The notes: generated by a model from the letters alone, not told the origin. A stretch of DNA of 64,000 nucleotides from Rhizobiales bacterium CCH10-E5 (GCA_001556125.1 LSIG01000176.1:1-64000), one strand, 5' to 3'. Positions 39,892 to 50,544 are shown, numbered from the stretch's first letter. A program made the numbers and translations.

Positions 39892-40980
39892 ATGCTGACC
39901 TTCCAGCCCGGCATCCAGCCCGACCACTGCATCCAGGCCTTCGTCGAGGCGGGGGCGATCCGCCTCGCCCAGCCGCCGGCCGAAGGACAGATCCAGCCCG
40001 CCAGCCTCGATCTGCGCCTGGGGGAGAAGGCTTATCGCGTCCGCGCCAGCTTCCTGCCGGGGCCGGACCGGACGGTCAGGCGCCGGCTCGATGAGCTCGC
40101 CTTGCACGAGATCGACCTGACCCGCGGCGCTGTGCTGGAGACGGGCTGCGTCTACATCGCCGAGCTGATGGAGGGGCTGAAGCTCCCCGCCGGCCTGCGG
40201 GCGGCGGCCAACCCGAAGAGCTCGACCGGCCGGCTCGACGTCTTCACCCGCGTCATCACCGACCGCGCCCGCGAATTCGATCTGGTCGAGGACGGCTATG
40301 AGGGGCCGCTCTTCATCGAGATCTCGCCGCGCACCTTCCCGGTGCTGGTGCGCTCGGGCTCGCGCCTCTCGCAGATCCGCTTCCGCGCCGGCGAGAGCCG
40401 GCTCGACGACCGGGCGCTCGGCGAGCTGCACCAGCGCGAGACGCTGGTCACGGCGGCCGAGCCCTCCTTCCAGGGCGGCGTCGCCGTCAGCGTCGATCTC
40501 TCGGGCTTCGGCGGGTTGATCGGCTATCGCGGCAAGCACTACACCGCGCTGATCGACGTCGACCGCGTCGGCGCCTACCGCGCCTCCGAGTTTTGGGAGC
40601 CGATCCCCAGCGACGGCTCGCGCGCGCTCATCCTCGATCCCGGCCAGTTCTACATCCTCGCCTCGAAGGAGGCCGTGCATGTCCCGCCGGATTATGCCGC
40701 GGAGATGACGCCCTTCGACGCGCTGGTCGGCGAATTCCGCGTGCATTACGCCGGTTTCTTCGACCCCGGCTTCGGCCATAGCGGGGCCGGCGGGCAGGGC
40801 GCGCGCGCCGTGCTCGAGGTGCGCTCGCGCGACGTGCCCTTCATCATCGAGGACGGCCAGATCGTCGGCCGGCTGGTCTATGAGGCGATGGCGAGCCGTC
40901 CCGCCGCGCTCTACGGCGCCGGGCTGAAGTCGAACTATCAGGGCCAGGCGCTGAAGCTCTCCAAGCATTTCCACGACTGA
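39892..40980 (+). CDS. dcd: 2'-deoxycytidine 5'-triphosphate deaminase (long alphaproteobacterial form)
   Basis: This enzyme converts dCTP to dUTP, feeding dTMP synthesis. It is 362 aa, about twice the E. coli Dcd, made of two dUTPase/Dcd-like halves (DCD_N family, found in Rhizobiales). The first half has IQPASLDLRLGEKAYRV and ANPKSSTGRLDVFTRVITD; the second repeats a GFFDPGFG block and EVRSRDVPFIIEDGQIVGRLVYE. ATG at 39892, divergent from apaG. Confidence 0.9.
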   Translation: MLTFQPGIQPDHCIQAFVEAGAIRLAQPPAEGQIQPASLDLRLGEKAYRVRASFLPGPDRTVRRRLDELALHEIDLTRGAVLETGCVYIAELMEGLKLPAGLRAAANPKSSTGRLDVFTRVITDRAREFDLVEDGYEGPLFIEISPRTFPVLVRSGSRLSQIRFRAGESRLDDRALGELHQRETLVTAAEPSFQGGVAVSVDLSGFGGLIGYRGKHYTALIDVDRVGAYRASEFWEPIPSDGSRALILDPGQFYILASKEAVHVPPDYAAEMTPFDALVGEFRVHYAGFFDPGFGHSGAGGQGARAVLEVRSRDVPFIIEDGQIVGRLVYEAMASRPAALYGAGLKSNYQGQALKLSKHFHD

Positions 40981-41022
40981 GCCCGGCCCTTCGCGTTGCG
41001 CGGCACCGCCCGCGATTCCCGG

Positions 41023-41051
41023 ATGACACCCGCCGCAGCAGGCGCTATGAA
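41023..41051 (+). promoter_or_regulatory. Candidate promoter of tRNA-Gly
   Basis: ATGACA (41023-41028), 17-nt spacer, TATGAA (41046-41051). This is a reasonable sigma-70 pair, about 40 bp before the tRNA. Confidence 0.45.
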
Positions 41052-41091
41052 CGTGCTGCTTCGCGCCGCCTCACGGGCCGCTGCGACGCAT

Positions 41092-41166
41092 GCGGGCGTA
41101 GTTCAGTGGTAGAACGTCAGCTTCCCAAGCTGAATGTCGTCGGTTCGATCCCGATCGCCCGCTCCA
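41092..41166 (+). tRNA. tRNA-Gly (anticodon CCC)
   Basis: The cloverleaf closes cleanly: acceptor GCGGGCG/CGCCCGC, D-arm GTTC/GAAC, anticodon arm TCAGC-TTCCCAA-GCTGA with anticodon CCC at 41124-41126, and T-arm GTCGG-TTCGATC-CCGAT. Discriminator T41163 and an encoded CCA at 41164-41166. It reads GGG codons. Confidence 0.97.
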
Positions 41167-41230
41167 ACATCCTCTCCTGACGATCTGCGATGAAGCGCTG
41201 CCGGCGACCGGCTGAGCCGGCCCCCGCTCG

Positions 41231-42931
41231 TTACAGCAGGGTCCGCAGCTCTTCCTTCTTGACCTTGCCGGTGGCCGTCATCGGGAGGGCCTTCACCAGC
41301 CGGATCTCGGGCACCTTGTAGCCAGCCATGCGCTCGCGGCACCAGGCCGAGAGCGCGGCTTCGTCCAGTCCCATCGCCTGTTCGCCGAGTGCAATGAAGG
41401 CGACCGGCACCTGCCCGCGCTCGGCGTCCTCGCGTCCGATCACGCCCGATCCCGAAATGTCGGGATGCTGGCCGAGCATGGCCTCGATCTCGGCCGGGAA
41501 GACGCTCATGCCCTTGACCTTGAGCATCTCCTTGCGGCGCCCGAGAAAGTGCAGATAGCCCTGCTCGTCGATGACACCGATGTCGCCCGTATGCAGGAAG
41601 CCGTTGCGGATCGCCTCGGCGCTGGCTTCGGGCTTGTTCCAGTAGCCCTTGAACAGCGAAGGCGTGCGCACGCAGATTTCGCCGGTCTCGCCCAACGGCA
41701 TCAGCGCGCCGCTGTCGAAATCGCAGATCTTGAAATCGGTGCCGGGCACCGGCAGACCGACGAAGACCGGCTGCGACAGCAGGTCGAAATTGTCCTGCTG
41801 CATGCCGATGGTGAAGCTGTCCATCGTGTGGGTTTCGGTCATCCCCCAGGCGGCCTCGATCATGTCGGCCCCCGTCAGTGCCCGCCAGCGGGCCCTAAAA
41901 TCCGGATTGAGCTTCTTCACGAAGGACGAGACGCGCACCTTGCGCAGCGAGGTCAGGTCGAAGGAGGGCGTCCGGGGGTGGTCGAGAATTTCCACCGCGT
42001 TATCGACGAGCAGATAGGCGAAGCTCGCCTTGTGGCGCTCCACCGCCGTCATGAAGCCCACCGCATCCCAGCGTGCCATCAAAACGAGGGTCGCGCCCGC
42101 GACGAGTGGAAAGAGCAGCCCGGTGTCCTCGCCGGCGATCCAGAAGATCGGTACGAAATTCAGCACCACATCGTCGGGCGAGAGCTGGAAGCTCGCCGCC
42201 AGGGATGTTCCTGCGGTGTAGAGCATGTCGCGCTGGGTGTGGATGCAGCCCTTCGGCATGCCCGTCGTGCCGCCGGTATAGTTCAGCGCGGCGACCGCAT
42301 CGAGATCCGGCGCGAAGGCGGGAGCCGGCGCCGTCACCCAGGCCAGCGCCGGCAGCAGATCGATGGCATCCTCGCAGGCGACTTTGGGCTGCAGCAGCGC
42401 CGGGGGCAGAGGAAAGCTCGGTTCCGCGGGCAGCATCTCGGCGAAACTCGTCACGAAGACGGATTCGACCTGCGTCCGGTCGCGCACCTGCCGGAGCGGT
42501 GGCATCAGGCTGTCGAGGCAGAGAATGGCCCGCGCGCCCGTATCGTTGAGTTCATAGGCGAGTTCGGCTTCGCGAAACATCGGGTTTACGGGCACATGCA
42601 CCGCACCGAGCTTGAGGATGCCGAAGAAGGCCAGGATGAATTGCGGGCAGTTCGGCAGATAGACCGCCACCCGGTCTCCCGGCCGCACGCCATGTTCGTG
42701 CAGCAGCCCCGCGAAGCGCTCGCTCAGATCGTCGAGTTCGCGATAGGTGATGGTGCGCCCGTAGAAGATGCAGGCTGGCTTGTCGGGCTGGCGCCGAGCC
42801 CATTCGCGCAGATGGTCGCTGATCGCGATGGTGCCGAGGGGGTAATGTGGCTTGCGAGCGATCCCAGGCGGCCATGCCGCACCCTGAAGCTCACGCAGGC
42901 GTTCGAAATAGGCGGCTTCATCGGTGCTCAT
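41231..42931 (-). CDS. Acyl-CoA synthetase (AMP-binding family)
   Basis: This ANL-superfamily ligase of 566 aa activates a carboxylate as acyl-AMP, then forms the CoA ester. The P-loop-like motif is ALNYTGGTTGMPKG, the A5 motif is AAWGMTETH, the hinge region is HTGDIGVIDEQGYLHFLGRRKEMLKVKG, and the catalytic Lys is in PMTATGKVKKEELR. The substrate is unresolved (fatty or aromatic acid). ATG at 42931. It is monocistronic, on the strand opposite the tRNA. Confidence 0.9.
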   Translation of the reverse strand: MSTDEAAYFERLRELQGAAWPPGIARKPHYPLGTIAISDHLREWARRQPDKPACIFYGRTITYRELDDLSERFAGLLHEHGVRPGDRVAVYLPNCPQFILAFFGILKLGAVHVPVNPMFREAELAYELNDTGARAILCLDSLMPPLRQVRDRTQVESVFVTSFAEMLPAEPSFPLPPALLQPKVACEDAIDLLPALAWVTAPAPAFAPDLDAVAALNYTGGTTGMPKGCIHTQRDMLYTAGTSLAASFQLSPDDVVLNFVPIFWIAGEDTGLLFPLVAGATLVLMARWDAVGFMTAVERHKASFAYLLVDNAVEILDHPRTPSFDLTSLRKVRVSSFVKKLNPDFRARWRALTGADMIEAAWGMTETHTMDSFTIGMQQDNFDLLSQPVFVGLPVPGTDFKICDFDSGALMPLGETGEICVRTPSLFKGYWNKPEASAEAIRNGFLHTGDIGVIDEQGYLHFLGRRKEMLKVKGMSVFPAEIEAMLGQHPDISGSGVIGREDAERGQVPVAFIALGEQAMGLDEAALSAWCRERMAGYKVPEIRLVKALPMTATGKVKKEELRTLL

Positions 42932-43082
42932 CGTCGGGTCGGCTTGCCTGTCTGCCGCCCATCAGGAGACCTGCCCTCATGATGGTCCTGGCAAAAGGCG
43001 AGGGTAGCGGCGGCTTCGCCCGGCGCAAGGCCGCCGGCTCTGCGTTTTCGTGCCGACAGGTGCCTGTACGGCGTTCCCATAC

Positions 43083-43114
43083 AAAAAACCTCCGGGGCGC
43101 GAGCCCCGGAGGTT
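43083..43114 (-). terminator. Rho-independent terminator for the stress-protein gene
   Basis: A 12-bp perfect stem (43087-43098 with 43103-43114, loop GCGA) is followed, in minus-strand sense, by TTTTTTGT. It lies 22 bp after the stop at 43137. Confidence 0.9.
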
Positions 43115-43136
43115 GTCGTCGTGATCGGATGCGAGA

Positions 43137-43679
43137 TCAGATCACCGGCGCGGTGGCGCGGTAGGGCTCGGCCTTCTCGTCGAAGCGCGACCAGCCTTCC
43201 TGGCGATACTGGGCGAGGCGAGCGTCGCGATCGATCGGCGTGGCGCCATCCATGATCGCTTCGGCGGCCGGGACCTGCGACTCGCTCGTCTTGACCGAGA
43301 CGACGCTGCCGCCGCGACGCACGGTCTCGGCATAATAATGCGCATCCTCCTCGTCCACGCCGGCATTGATGAAGGAGCCGACGAGGCCGCCGGCGGCGGC
43401 GCCGGCAACGGCGCCGGCCGCGGTCGCGGCGAGCCAGCCCGCCGCGACGACCGGGCCGATGCCCGGAATGGCGAGCATGCCGAGCCCGGCCAGCAGACCG
43501 GCGGCGCCGCCGACGCCGGCGCCGATGCCGGCGCCCTCGGCGGCGTTGCTCTCTTCGCCGCGCTCACTGCGGCCGACGAGGCTGATGTCCGAGGCCGGAA
43601 TGCCGGCCGTCTCGAGCTTCTCGACCACATCTGCGGCGATGGCGTAGCTGTCATAGGAACGGGTGATGGTGCGGGTCAT
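43137..43679 (-). CDS. General stress protein 17M/YflT-like with glycine zipper
   Basis: It is a 180-aa protein. The N-terminal YflT-like domain (SYDSYAIAADVVEKLETAGIPASDISLVGR, about residues 8-38) is followed by a Gly/Ala-rich hydrophobic stretch at about 50-105 with glycine-zipper spacing, which may insert in a membrane. A C-terminal region has GGSVVSVKTSESQVPAAEAIMD. ATG 43679 has GGAGG 8 nt upstream. It is followed by a terminator. Probable stress/envelope protein; precise role unknown. Confidence 0.75.
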   Translation of the reverse strand: MTRTITRSYDSYAIAADVVEKLETAGIPASDISLVGRSERGEESNAAEGAGIGAGVGGAAGLLAGLGMLAIPGIGPVVAAGWLAATAAGAVAGAAAGGLVGSFINAGVDEEDAHYYAETVRRGGSVVSVKTSESQVPAAEAIMDGATPIDRDARLAQYRQEGWSRFDEKAEPYRATAPVI

Positions 43680-43713
43680 GATGACCTCCGAGCAAGCAGG
43701 TGGATGGGAAGGA

Positions 43714-44013
43714 TCAGTTGCGGACGATGTTGCCGCGATAGTCGACGGAGACGTTGACCTTCGCGCCGGCATGGGTGGCCATGCCCTTCCAGACGCCGTT
43801 CTCGTCCTTCTTCAGGCTGGAGACATTCGAATAGCCATTGGCTTCGAGCCGGCTCTTGGCCTGCCCCTCGGTGAAGCTGTTGGCACCGGGCAGCGGCGCG
43901 TTCTTGTCGGCTTCCGCCTTTGGCGCGGGCATGGGCGAGGTCGTCGAGGTCTGCGCTAGGGCGCCGAACGAGGTCGCCGAGACGATCATCGTCGCGATGA
44001 GCAGCTTCTTCAT
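43714..44013 (-). CDS. Small secreted PepSY-like protein
   Basis: It is a 99-aa protein with a signal peptide (MKKLLIATMIVSATSFGALAQ). The mature part has a Pro-rich stretch and then SFTEGQAKSRLEANGYSNVSSLKKDENGVWKG, a PepSY-type alpha-beta pattern. It is probably periplasmic. ATG 44013. It lies 34 bp upstream of the stress-protein gene, same direction, so the pair may be co-transcribed and end at the 43.1-kb terminator. Confidence 0.75.
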   Translation of the reverse strand: MKKLLIATMIVSATSFGALAQTSTTSPMPAPKAEADKNAPLPGANSFTEGQAKSRLEANGYSNVSSLKKDENGVWKGMATHAGAKVNVSVDYRGNIVRN

Positions 44014-44212
44014 GGGTAGGGTCTCCGTGAGGCAGGGCGGCCCGAGGCCGCTGATGCTCAAAGAAACGGCAAGCTGGGGCGAACGTTCCCGAAATAACCC
44101 CGGCCGCCCGACGGAACCGGATCGCCCTGCCGCCGTTCGCGAGCGTCCTGCGCCGAGCCATGCGGCGCGGAGGACGCTTCCGGCGAGCGTCCCGGAGCGC
44201 TATATCCGCTGA

Positions 44213-44398
44213 ATGAGCCCCCTCGAGACCGGACAGACGGACAGTGCCGCGGCCGACCCCGCACCGTCGCGGCTCGGCATCGCACTGCTCTGCGGCGGCG
44301 CCCTGACGCTGTTCCTGGCCGGAGTGCTGCTCTGGTGGCGCGAGGGCGCCCGTCTTTTCACCGACGGCCTCATCGCCGCCATCGTCGCCTGTTTCTGA
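44213..44398 (+). CDS. Small single-pass membrane protein upstream of SCO1
   Basis: It is a 61-aa protein with one hydrophobic segment at about residues 22-42 and an acidic N-terminus. It ends 45 bp before the SCO1 gene on the same strand. No family is recognised. A small partner for SCO1 or an oxidase component is possible, but only position supports it. Confidence 0.55.
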   Translation: MSPLETGQTDSAAADPAPSRLGIALLCGGALTLFLAGVLLWWREGARLFTDGLIAAIVACF

Positions 44399-44443
44399 GG
44401 CGCAACGCCGCGCCGCTCCCAGGCTCCCGACAGGACCGCTCCC

Positions 44444-45037
44444 GTGAACCGCCGTCTCATCCTGCCTCTCGTCGTCTTCCTCGCCGGCGCGCTCGTCCTC
44501 GCCGCTGCCGCCATCATCACCTTCGCCCCGAGCCGGCAGGGTGCCTCCGGCACGGGTACGGCGAGCGTCGGAGGGCCGTTCACCCTGACGACACAGGAGG
44601 GTCGGTCGCTGACCGATAAGGATCTGCAGGGCGCCCCCTTCCTCGTCTTCTTCGGCTTCACCCACTGCCCGGACATCTGCCCGACCAAGCTCTTCGAGAT
44701 ATCGGAGGTGCTGCGCGCGGCCGGGCCGAAGGGAGAGAAGCTGCGCGCGCTCTTCGTCACGGTCGATCCCGAGCGCGATACGCCCGAGATCATGAAGAGC
44801 TATCTCGGCTCCTTCGATCCGCGCATCGTCGGGCTGAGCGGCGACAGGCCGGCCATCGACGCCATGATCCGGGCCTATCGCGCCTACGCCCGCAAGGTCC
44901 CGCTCCAGGGCGACGATTACACCATGGACCACACTGCGCTGGTCTATCTGATGGGCAAGGATGGCCGCTTCATCGGCGCCTTCAATGTCGAACAGCCGCC
45001 GGCGCAGGCGGCCCAGGAATGGCTGCGTCACCTCTAG
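44444..45037 (+). CDS. SCO1/SenC-family copper chaperone
   Basis: This is a membrane-anchored thioredoxin-fold protein delivering copper to the CuA site of cytochrome oxidase. TM anchor at residues 6-28, CxxxC motif in FTHCPDICPTK, and the conserved His in MDHTALVYL. It is 197 aa. GTG start at 44444. The last 56 bp overlap the 3' end of the oppositely oriented glycosyltransferase gene. Confidence 0.92.
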   Translation: MNRRLILPLVVFLAGALVLAAAAIITFAPSRQGASGTGTASVGGPFTLTTQEGRSLTDKDLQGAPFLVFFGFTHCPDICPTKLFEISEVLRAAGPKGEKLRALFVTVDPERDTPEIMKSYLGSFDPRIVGLSGDRPAIDAMIRAYRAYARKVPLQGDDYTMDHTALVYLMGKDGRFIGAFNVEQPPAQAAQEWLRHL

Positions 45038-46913
45038 CGCCGCCGGGTTCGGCGAGCGGCGCGCGCCGCCGTGCCAGACCATGGGTCGTCTTGTTCCAGG
45101 TAAAGCGGCGCGCCCGGTACTCGTGCAGCGCCATCCAGGCCGCGATGCAGACGAGCCCATAGTAGAACGGCAGCAGGGGGAGCAGCAGCAGCAGCTTCGG
45201 TGAACCGCGCCGCAGCGCGCCCAGCGCAGGGGGCAGGAACAGCGCGACGGCTCCGAACAGCCAGACCCCGACCGCCAGCGCCGAGGCCACGCTGCCGAAG
45301 ACATGCGTCGGCGCGAAGAGGGAGCCCTCGCGCCAGGCCAGAAAGGCGGCCACCGCAAAGACCGGATAGGCCAGCGCGGTGACGATCGTCCCCAATCCGA
45401 GCGAGAGGAAGGCGAAGCTGGCCGGCGGGCCGGCCTCGCGCAGCATCCTCAGCGGCGCGCGCGAATGCGTCACCAGCGTCTGCATGTAGCCCTTGATCCA
45501 GCGCGAGCGCTGCTTCAGCCAGGCCCGCAGCGTCAGCGGGGCCTCCTCGCGCGTCTGCGAGGGCAGATCGCCCATGCGGTAGCCGGCCCGCGCCAGCCTG
45601 ACGCCGAGATCGGCATCCTCGGTCACGTTCCAGGCGTCCCAGCCGCCGACCGCCCGCAACGCGCCGGTGCGGAAATGATTGGAGGTGCCGCCCAGCATGA
45701 TCGGCAGACCCGCGCGCAGCAGGCCGGGGTTCAGCACCTCGAAGAGCCCGGCATATTCCAGCGCGAACAGGGCTGGCAGCAATCCCTCTTCCGGATGGTC
45801 GATCACCAGCCGGGCCTGCAGGCAGGCGAGATCCTCCGGGGCCCGCAGGAAGCGCGCCGCCGCCATCCGCAGCTGCTGCGGATCCGGAATGTCCTCGGCG
45901 TCGAAGATCGTGAACAATGCGCCGCGGGCCTCGATCAAGGCGAGGTTCAGTGCCCTCGGCTTGGTCCGCGGTTCGCCTGGAGGCACGATCGTCACCGCGA
46001 TCTGCGGCGGCAGCGCGATCCGCGCCAAGGCGCGTTGCATGCCGAGGTCGTCCGCCTCGATCAGCAGGCGGATGTCGAGCTTCGCCGGCGGATAGTCGAG
46101 CTTGCGGAGCGCGGCGAGCATCTGCTCCAGCACCTCCTCCTCCCGGAAGAGCGGGATCGCGACCGTGTAGACGGGCAGGCGGCTGTCGTCGACACGCCAG
46201 CGATGCTGGCGCCAGAGATCGGGAAGAGGTTGCTCGATCGCCGCTCCCAGCCGCAGCAGGATCAGCCCGAGAAAGAGCGGCCCCAGCAGCAGCGCCACCG
46301 CGAAGAAGGTTTCGAGCGGCGCGACCACCGCGCCGGCGAGGACGGCCGCCGCCGCAAGGGTCGCGGCGATCCGCTGGCCGCGGCTCGAGCCGGTCCTGGC
46401 GCTGTCGCGTGCGAGGCCGGGCGCATCGAGATTGGCGGCGCGAAGCGCGAGCCTGTCCGCATTGGCTTCGCGCAGCGCGGCATGGAAGCGTCGCGGCGTC
46501 ACCACGGCGACATCGTCGCGCCGGCGCGGCCCGGATTCGAGCATGGCACGCAGGGCCGGCCCCTCGGGGGCCATCACGAATCGCGGGCCGCTGGAGCTGT
46601 CGGAGCGAACGGGCGCGATGCCGCCGCGCAGGATCGCCTCATGCTCGCCACCCGGCCTCGGGGCGAAGGGGCCAGCGTGGAAGGGCAGGCCGAGCTCGGC
46701 CGCCAGCGCGCGGTAGTAGCTCTCCTCGTCGATCAGCCCGGCTGCGAACACCTCGCGGGCCGGCTCGCTGCGCCGGCGTTCGGCACGACGGGCAGCCTCG
46801 GCGAGCTGGACCGGCGCAATGCCCCGGCCTGCGAGAAAAGCGATCTCCACCGGCAGGCCGGCCGAAGCCGTCGCCGGACCATCCGGATGCCCCTCGTGAC
46901 CGCTGCCCCCCAC
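44982..46913 (-). CDS. Membrane glycosyltransferase family 2 with MshEN/GspE-N-like N-terminus
   Basis: This is a 643-aa protein. Residues about 20-85 resemble a GspE_N/MshEN domain (IAFLAGRGIAPVQLAEAARRAE, then EVFAAGLIDEESYYRALAAELGLPF). Two TM segments follow around residues 180-225, then a cellulose-synthase-like GT2 domain (VAIPLFREEEVLEQML, FDAEDIPD, VTEDADLGVRL, QRSRWIKGYMQT), then three or so C-terminal TM segments. It should be processive or at least membrane-embedded. GTG at 46913. The polymer made is unknown. Confidence 0.8.
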   Translation of the reverse strand: MGGSGHEGHPDGPATASAGLPVEIAFLAGRGIAPVQLAEAARRAERRRSEPAREVFAAGLIDEESYYRALAAELGLPFHAGPFAPRPGGEHEAILRGGIAPVRSDSSSGPRFVMAPEGPALRAMLESGPRRRDDVAVVTPRRFHAALREANADRLALRAANLDAPGLARDSARTGSSRGQRIAATLAAAAVLAGAVVAPLETFFAVALLLGPLFLGLILLRLGAAIEQPLPDLWRQHRWRVDDSRLPVYTVAIPLFREEEVLEQMLAALRKLDYPPAKLDIRLLIEADDLGMQRALARIALPPQIAVTIVPPGEPRTKPRALNLALIEARGALFTIFDAEDIPDPQQLRMAAARFLRAPEDLACLQARLVIDHPEEGLLPALFALEYAGLFEVLNPGLLRAGLPIMLGGTSNHFRTGALRAVGGWDAWNVTEDADLGVRLARAGYRMGDLPSQTREEAPLTLRAWLKQRSRWIKGYMQTLVTHSRAPLRMLREAGPPASFAFLSLGLGTIVTALAYPVFAVAAFLAWREGSLFAPTHVFGSVASALAVGVWLFGAVALFLPPALGALRRGSPKLLLLLPLLPFYYGLVCIAAWMALHEYRARRFTWNKTTHGLARRRAPLAEPGGARGDAAIPGPPAPAAVRH

Positions 46914-47044
46914 TGGCCCGGTTCCGCCCCACGCAACGACGAGACTGCCCGCGCCTGGTTGGCCCGGGACAACTCATGGTTGCCGGATCGGAGCAGGGAG
47001 TCGAGAGGGGTGGCGCGATTTTCAGGTCGCAGCGGGTCCTCGGC

Positions 47045-48258
<1,214 letters not shown>

Positions 48259-48262
<4 letters not shown>

Positions 48263-48945
48263 GTCCGGCCTGCCTCTGCTGCTGCGGCCGCCGCGGCGCG
48301 GGCCGCGACGACGAATTCCGTGATCCGGTCGACATCCTTGACGCCGGGCGCCCGCTCCACCCCGGAGGAAACGTCGACGCCCCAGGGCCGTGCCATCGCG
48401 ATGGCCTGCGCGACATTCGCCGGATCCAGCCCGCCCGATAGCATGAAGGGCGAAGTCCGGTCGAGCGCCGCCAGGATCGACCAGTCGAAGGTCCGTCCAT
48501 GCCCGCCGGGATAGGCGGCGTCCTGGGGCGGCTTGGCGTCGAGCAGGATACGATCCGCGACACCTTCATAGGCGGCGAAGGCGGCGAGATCGTGCCGGTC
48601 CGCGATGCCGAGCGCCTTGATCGCCCGCAGCCCGGTCGCGTCCCTGACGGCGCGCACCGCCTCGGGAGTCTCGCGACCATGCAGCTGCAGCCAGTCCGGC
48701 CTGACCGTCTCGACGAGGTCGCTGAGCTCGTCAAGCGGGCGGTCGACGACCAGCGCCACGATCTCGGCACGGCCGCGCGCGATCGCCGCGAGTGCCGCGG
48801 CTTGACGGGGAGGCACGAAGCGCGGGCTCTTCGGATGGAAGACGAGGCCGATCATCTCGACCCCGGCCGCCAGCGCGGCCTCCAACGTCTCGGGGGTCGA
48901 GAGGCCGCAGATCTTGATCGCGAGAGGCTGGGTGGGAGCGAACAT
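48259..48945 (-). CDS. trpF: Phosphoribosylanthranilate isomerase
   Basis: This enzyme catalyses the Amadori rearrangement in tryptophan synthesis; TIM barrel, 228 aa. Catalytic blocks are [36 protein letters not shown] and the final [13 protein letters not shown] 48945; upstream in-frame codons have no similarity and overlap the divergent gene's leader. Coupled to trpB. Confidence 0.95.
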
Positions 48946-48988
48946 CCGCCCGGCTTTACACGAAGGTGATCGCTGCCGCACTTGCGAC

Positions 48989-50368
48989 ATGATGACGGGC
49001 AAAGCAAAGCTAGCGCGGCCAGGCAGTGCCGGCGAAACGAAGCGGCGACAGGGCGGGCGGACTCGATTGTTCGGCAAGGGGCGGCGCGGTTTCACCATAC
49101 TCGCGGGGCTGCTGGCGCTCGCCGGCGTCACCGCAGCCGTCTTCTATGTCCTCAGCCAGCCGCGCACGCTGCGCCTCGCCGTCGGGCCCCTCGGCTCCGA
49201 GGATGCGCGCATGGCCGCCGGCTTCGTGCAGGGCCTGAACCGCGAGAAATCCCAGATCCGTCTGCGCCTGATCCTGACCGAAGGGTCCGAGGAAAGCGCG
49301 CGCAAGGTCGATGCGGGCGATGCCGAGCTCGCCATCGTCCGTCCCGACATCGCCCTGCCGGCCAAGGCCGACACCGCGCTCATCACCCGCCGCTCCTTCC
49401 CTTTCCTGATCACCGACAAGGAGAGCGGCATCGGCCGCATCGCCGATCTGCGGGGCAGGCGCGTCGGCGTCGTGCGCAATCCGCAGGGCAACATCGCCCT
49501 GCTCCGGCTGGTGCTGGCGCAGTACGAGGTCGGCCCGAAGGATGTGGAGATCGTCGGCCTCACCCCCGACGAGATCGTGCCGGCCGCCAAGGAGCGTCGC
49601 ATCGATGCGTTCTTCACCATCAACGCGGTGGGGGCGCGGGCGGGCGGAGACGGTGCCGGGCGGTTGCGCTCGGCCTGGGGCGAGGATCCCGTCCTGATCC
49701 CGATCCGCGAGGCGGACGCGCTGGCGGCCCGCATCCGCACCATCGAGACCGGCGAGATCGTGCGCGGCGCGCTCGGCGGCGACCCCCCGCGTCCCTCGGA
49801 GAATCTGCCGACCATCGCGGTGACCTCGCGTCTGGTCGCTTCGCAGGATCTCGATGACGACGTCGTCGGAAACCTGGTCAGCGCGCTGCTCGCGCTCCGG
49901 GTGACGCTCGCGGCCGAACTGCCGCAGATCCAGGCGCTGGAGACGCCCGCGACCGACAAGGACGCGCCGCTCCCCGTCCATACGGGTGCGGCCGCCTTCA
50001 TCGACGGTGAGCAGAAGACCTTCTTCGAGCGCTATGGCGACTGGTTCTATCTCGGCGTGATGGGGCTTTCGCTGCTGGGCACCGGCGCGGCCGGCCTGCT
50101 CGGGCGCGAGAGCGCCGCCCGCCGCCGCCAGGCCATGATGGGGCTCGACCGGCTTCTGGCGATCCTGCCGCAGATCCGCGCGACCACCGATCTCGAGGCG
50201 CTCGACCGCTACCGCGCCCAGGCCGATGCCATTCTGCTCGAGGTCCTCGGCGATTTCGGCGAGGGCAATCTCGATTCCTCGGCGATCGCCGCCTATCGTC
50301 TGGTCTTCGACCAGGTCAGCCGGGCGGTCGTCGAGGCCAAGATCAGAGCCGCCGCCGTCCAGATCTGA
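48989..50368 (+). CDS. TAXI-family solute-binding protein, membrane anchored at both ends
   Basis: It is a 459-aa protein. A basic N-terminus and TM segment (about residues 34-55) are followed by a TAXI/NMT1-like periplasmic domain (LRLAVGPLGSEDARMAAGF, DAELAIVRPDIALP, FLITDKESGIGRIADLRGRRVGVVRNP). A second TM segment lies at about 350-370 (FYLGVMGLSLLGTGAAGLLG), and a helical C-terminal tail of about 90 residues follows. No TRAP permease gene is next to it, so a sensory or scaffolding role is possible. ATG 48989. Confidence 0.75.
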   Translation: MMTGKAKLARPGSAGETKRRQGGRTRLFGKGRRGFTILAGLLALAGVTAAVFYVLSQPRTLRLAVGPLGSEDARMAAGFVQGLNREKSQIRLRLILTEGSEESARKVDAGDAELAIVRPDIALPAKADTALITRRSFPFLITDKESGIGRIADLRGRRVGVVRNPQGNIALLRLVLAQYEVGPKDVEIVGLTPDEIVPAAKERRIDAFFTINAVGARAGGDGAGRLRSAWGEDPVLIPIREADALAARIRTIETGEIVRGALGGDPPRPSENLPTIAVTSRLVASQDLDDDVVGNLVSALLALRVTLAAELPQIQALETPATDKDAPLPVHTGAAAFIDGEQKTFFERYGDWFYLGVMGLSLLGTGAAGLLGRESAARRRQAMMGLDRLLAILPQIRATTDLEALDRYRAQADAILLEVLGDFGEGNLDSSAIAAYRLVFDQVSRAVVEAKIRAAAVQI

Positions 50369-50544
50369 TCGCGGCCCCTGGAGCCGCGATTCACCCTGCG
50401 CCGCGCCGGCTGACCCTTCGTGGTTGCTCAAACGCCCGTCAGCGTTTATGTGCAGCGCAGCGAATTCCAGTTTCCTCGAGACGGGCTGCGCCGGCAGGGC
50501 TTCGATCCTCGCCGGCTTGTGGCCATGACAAAGGCCCTTCCCGC

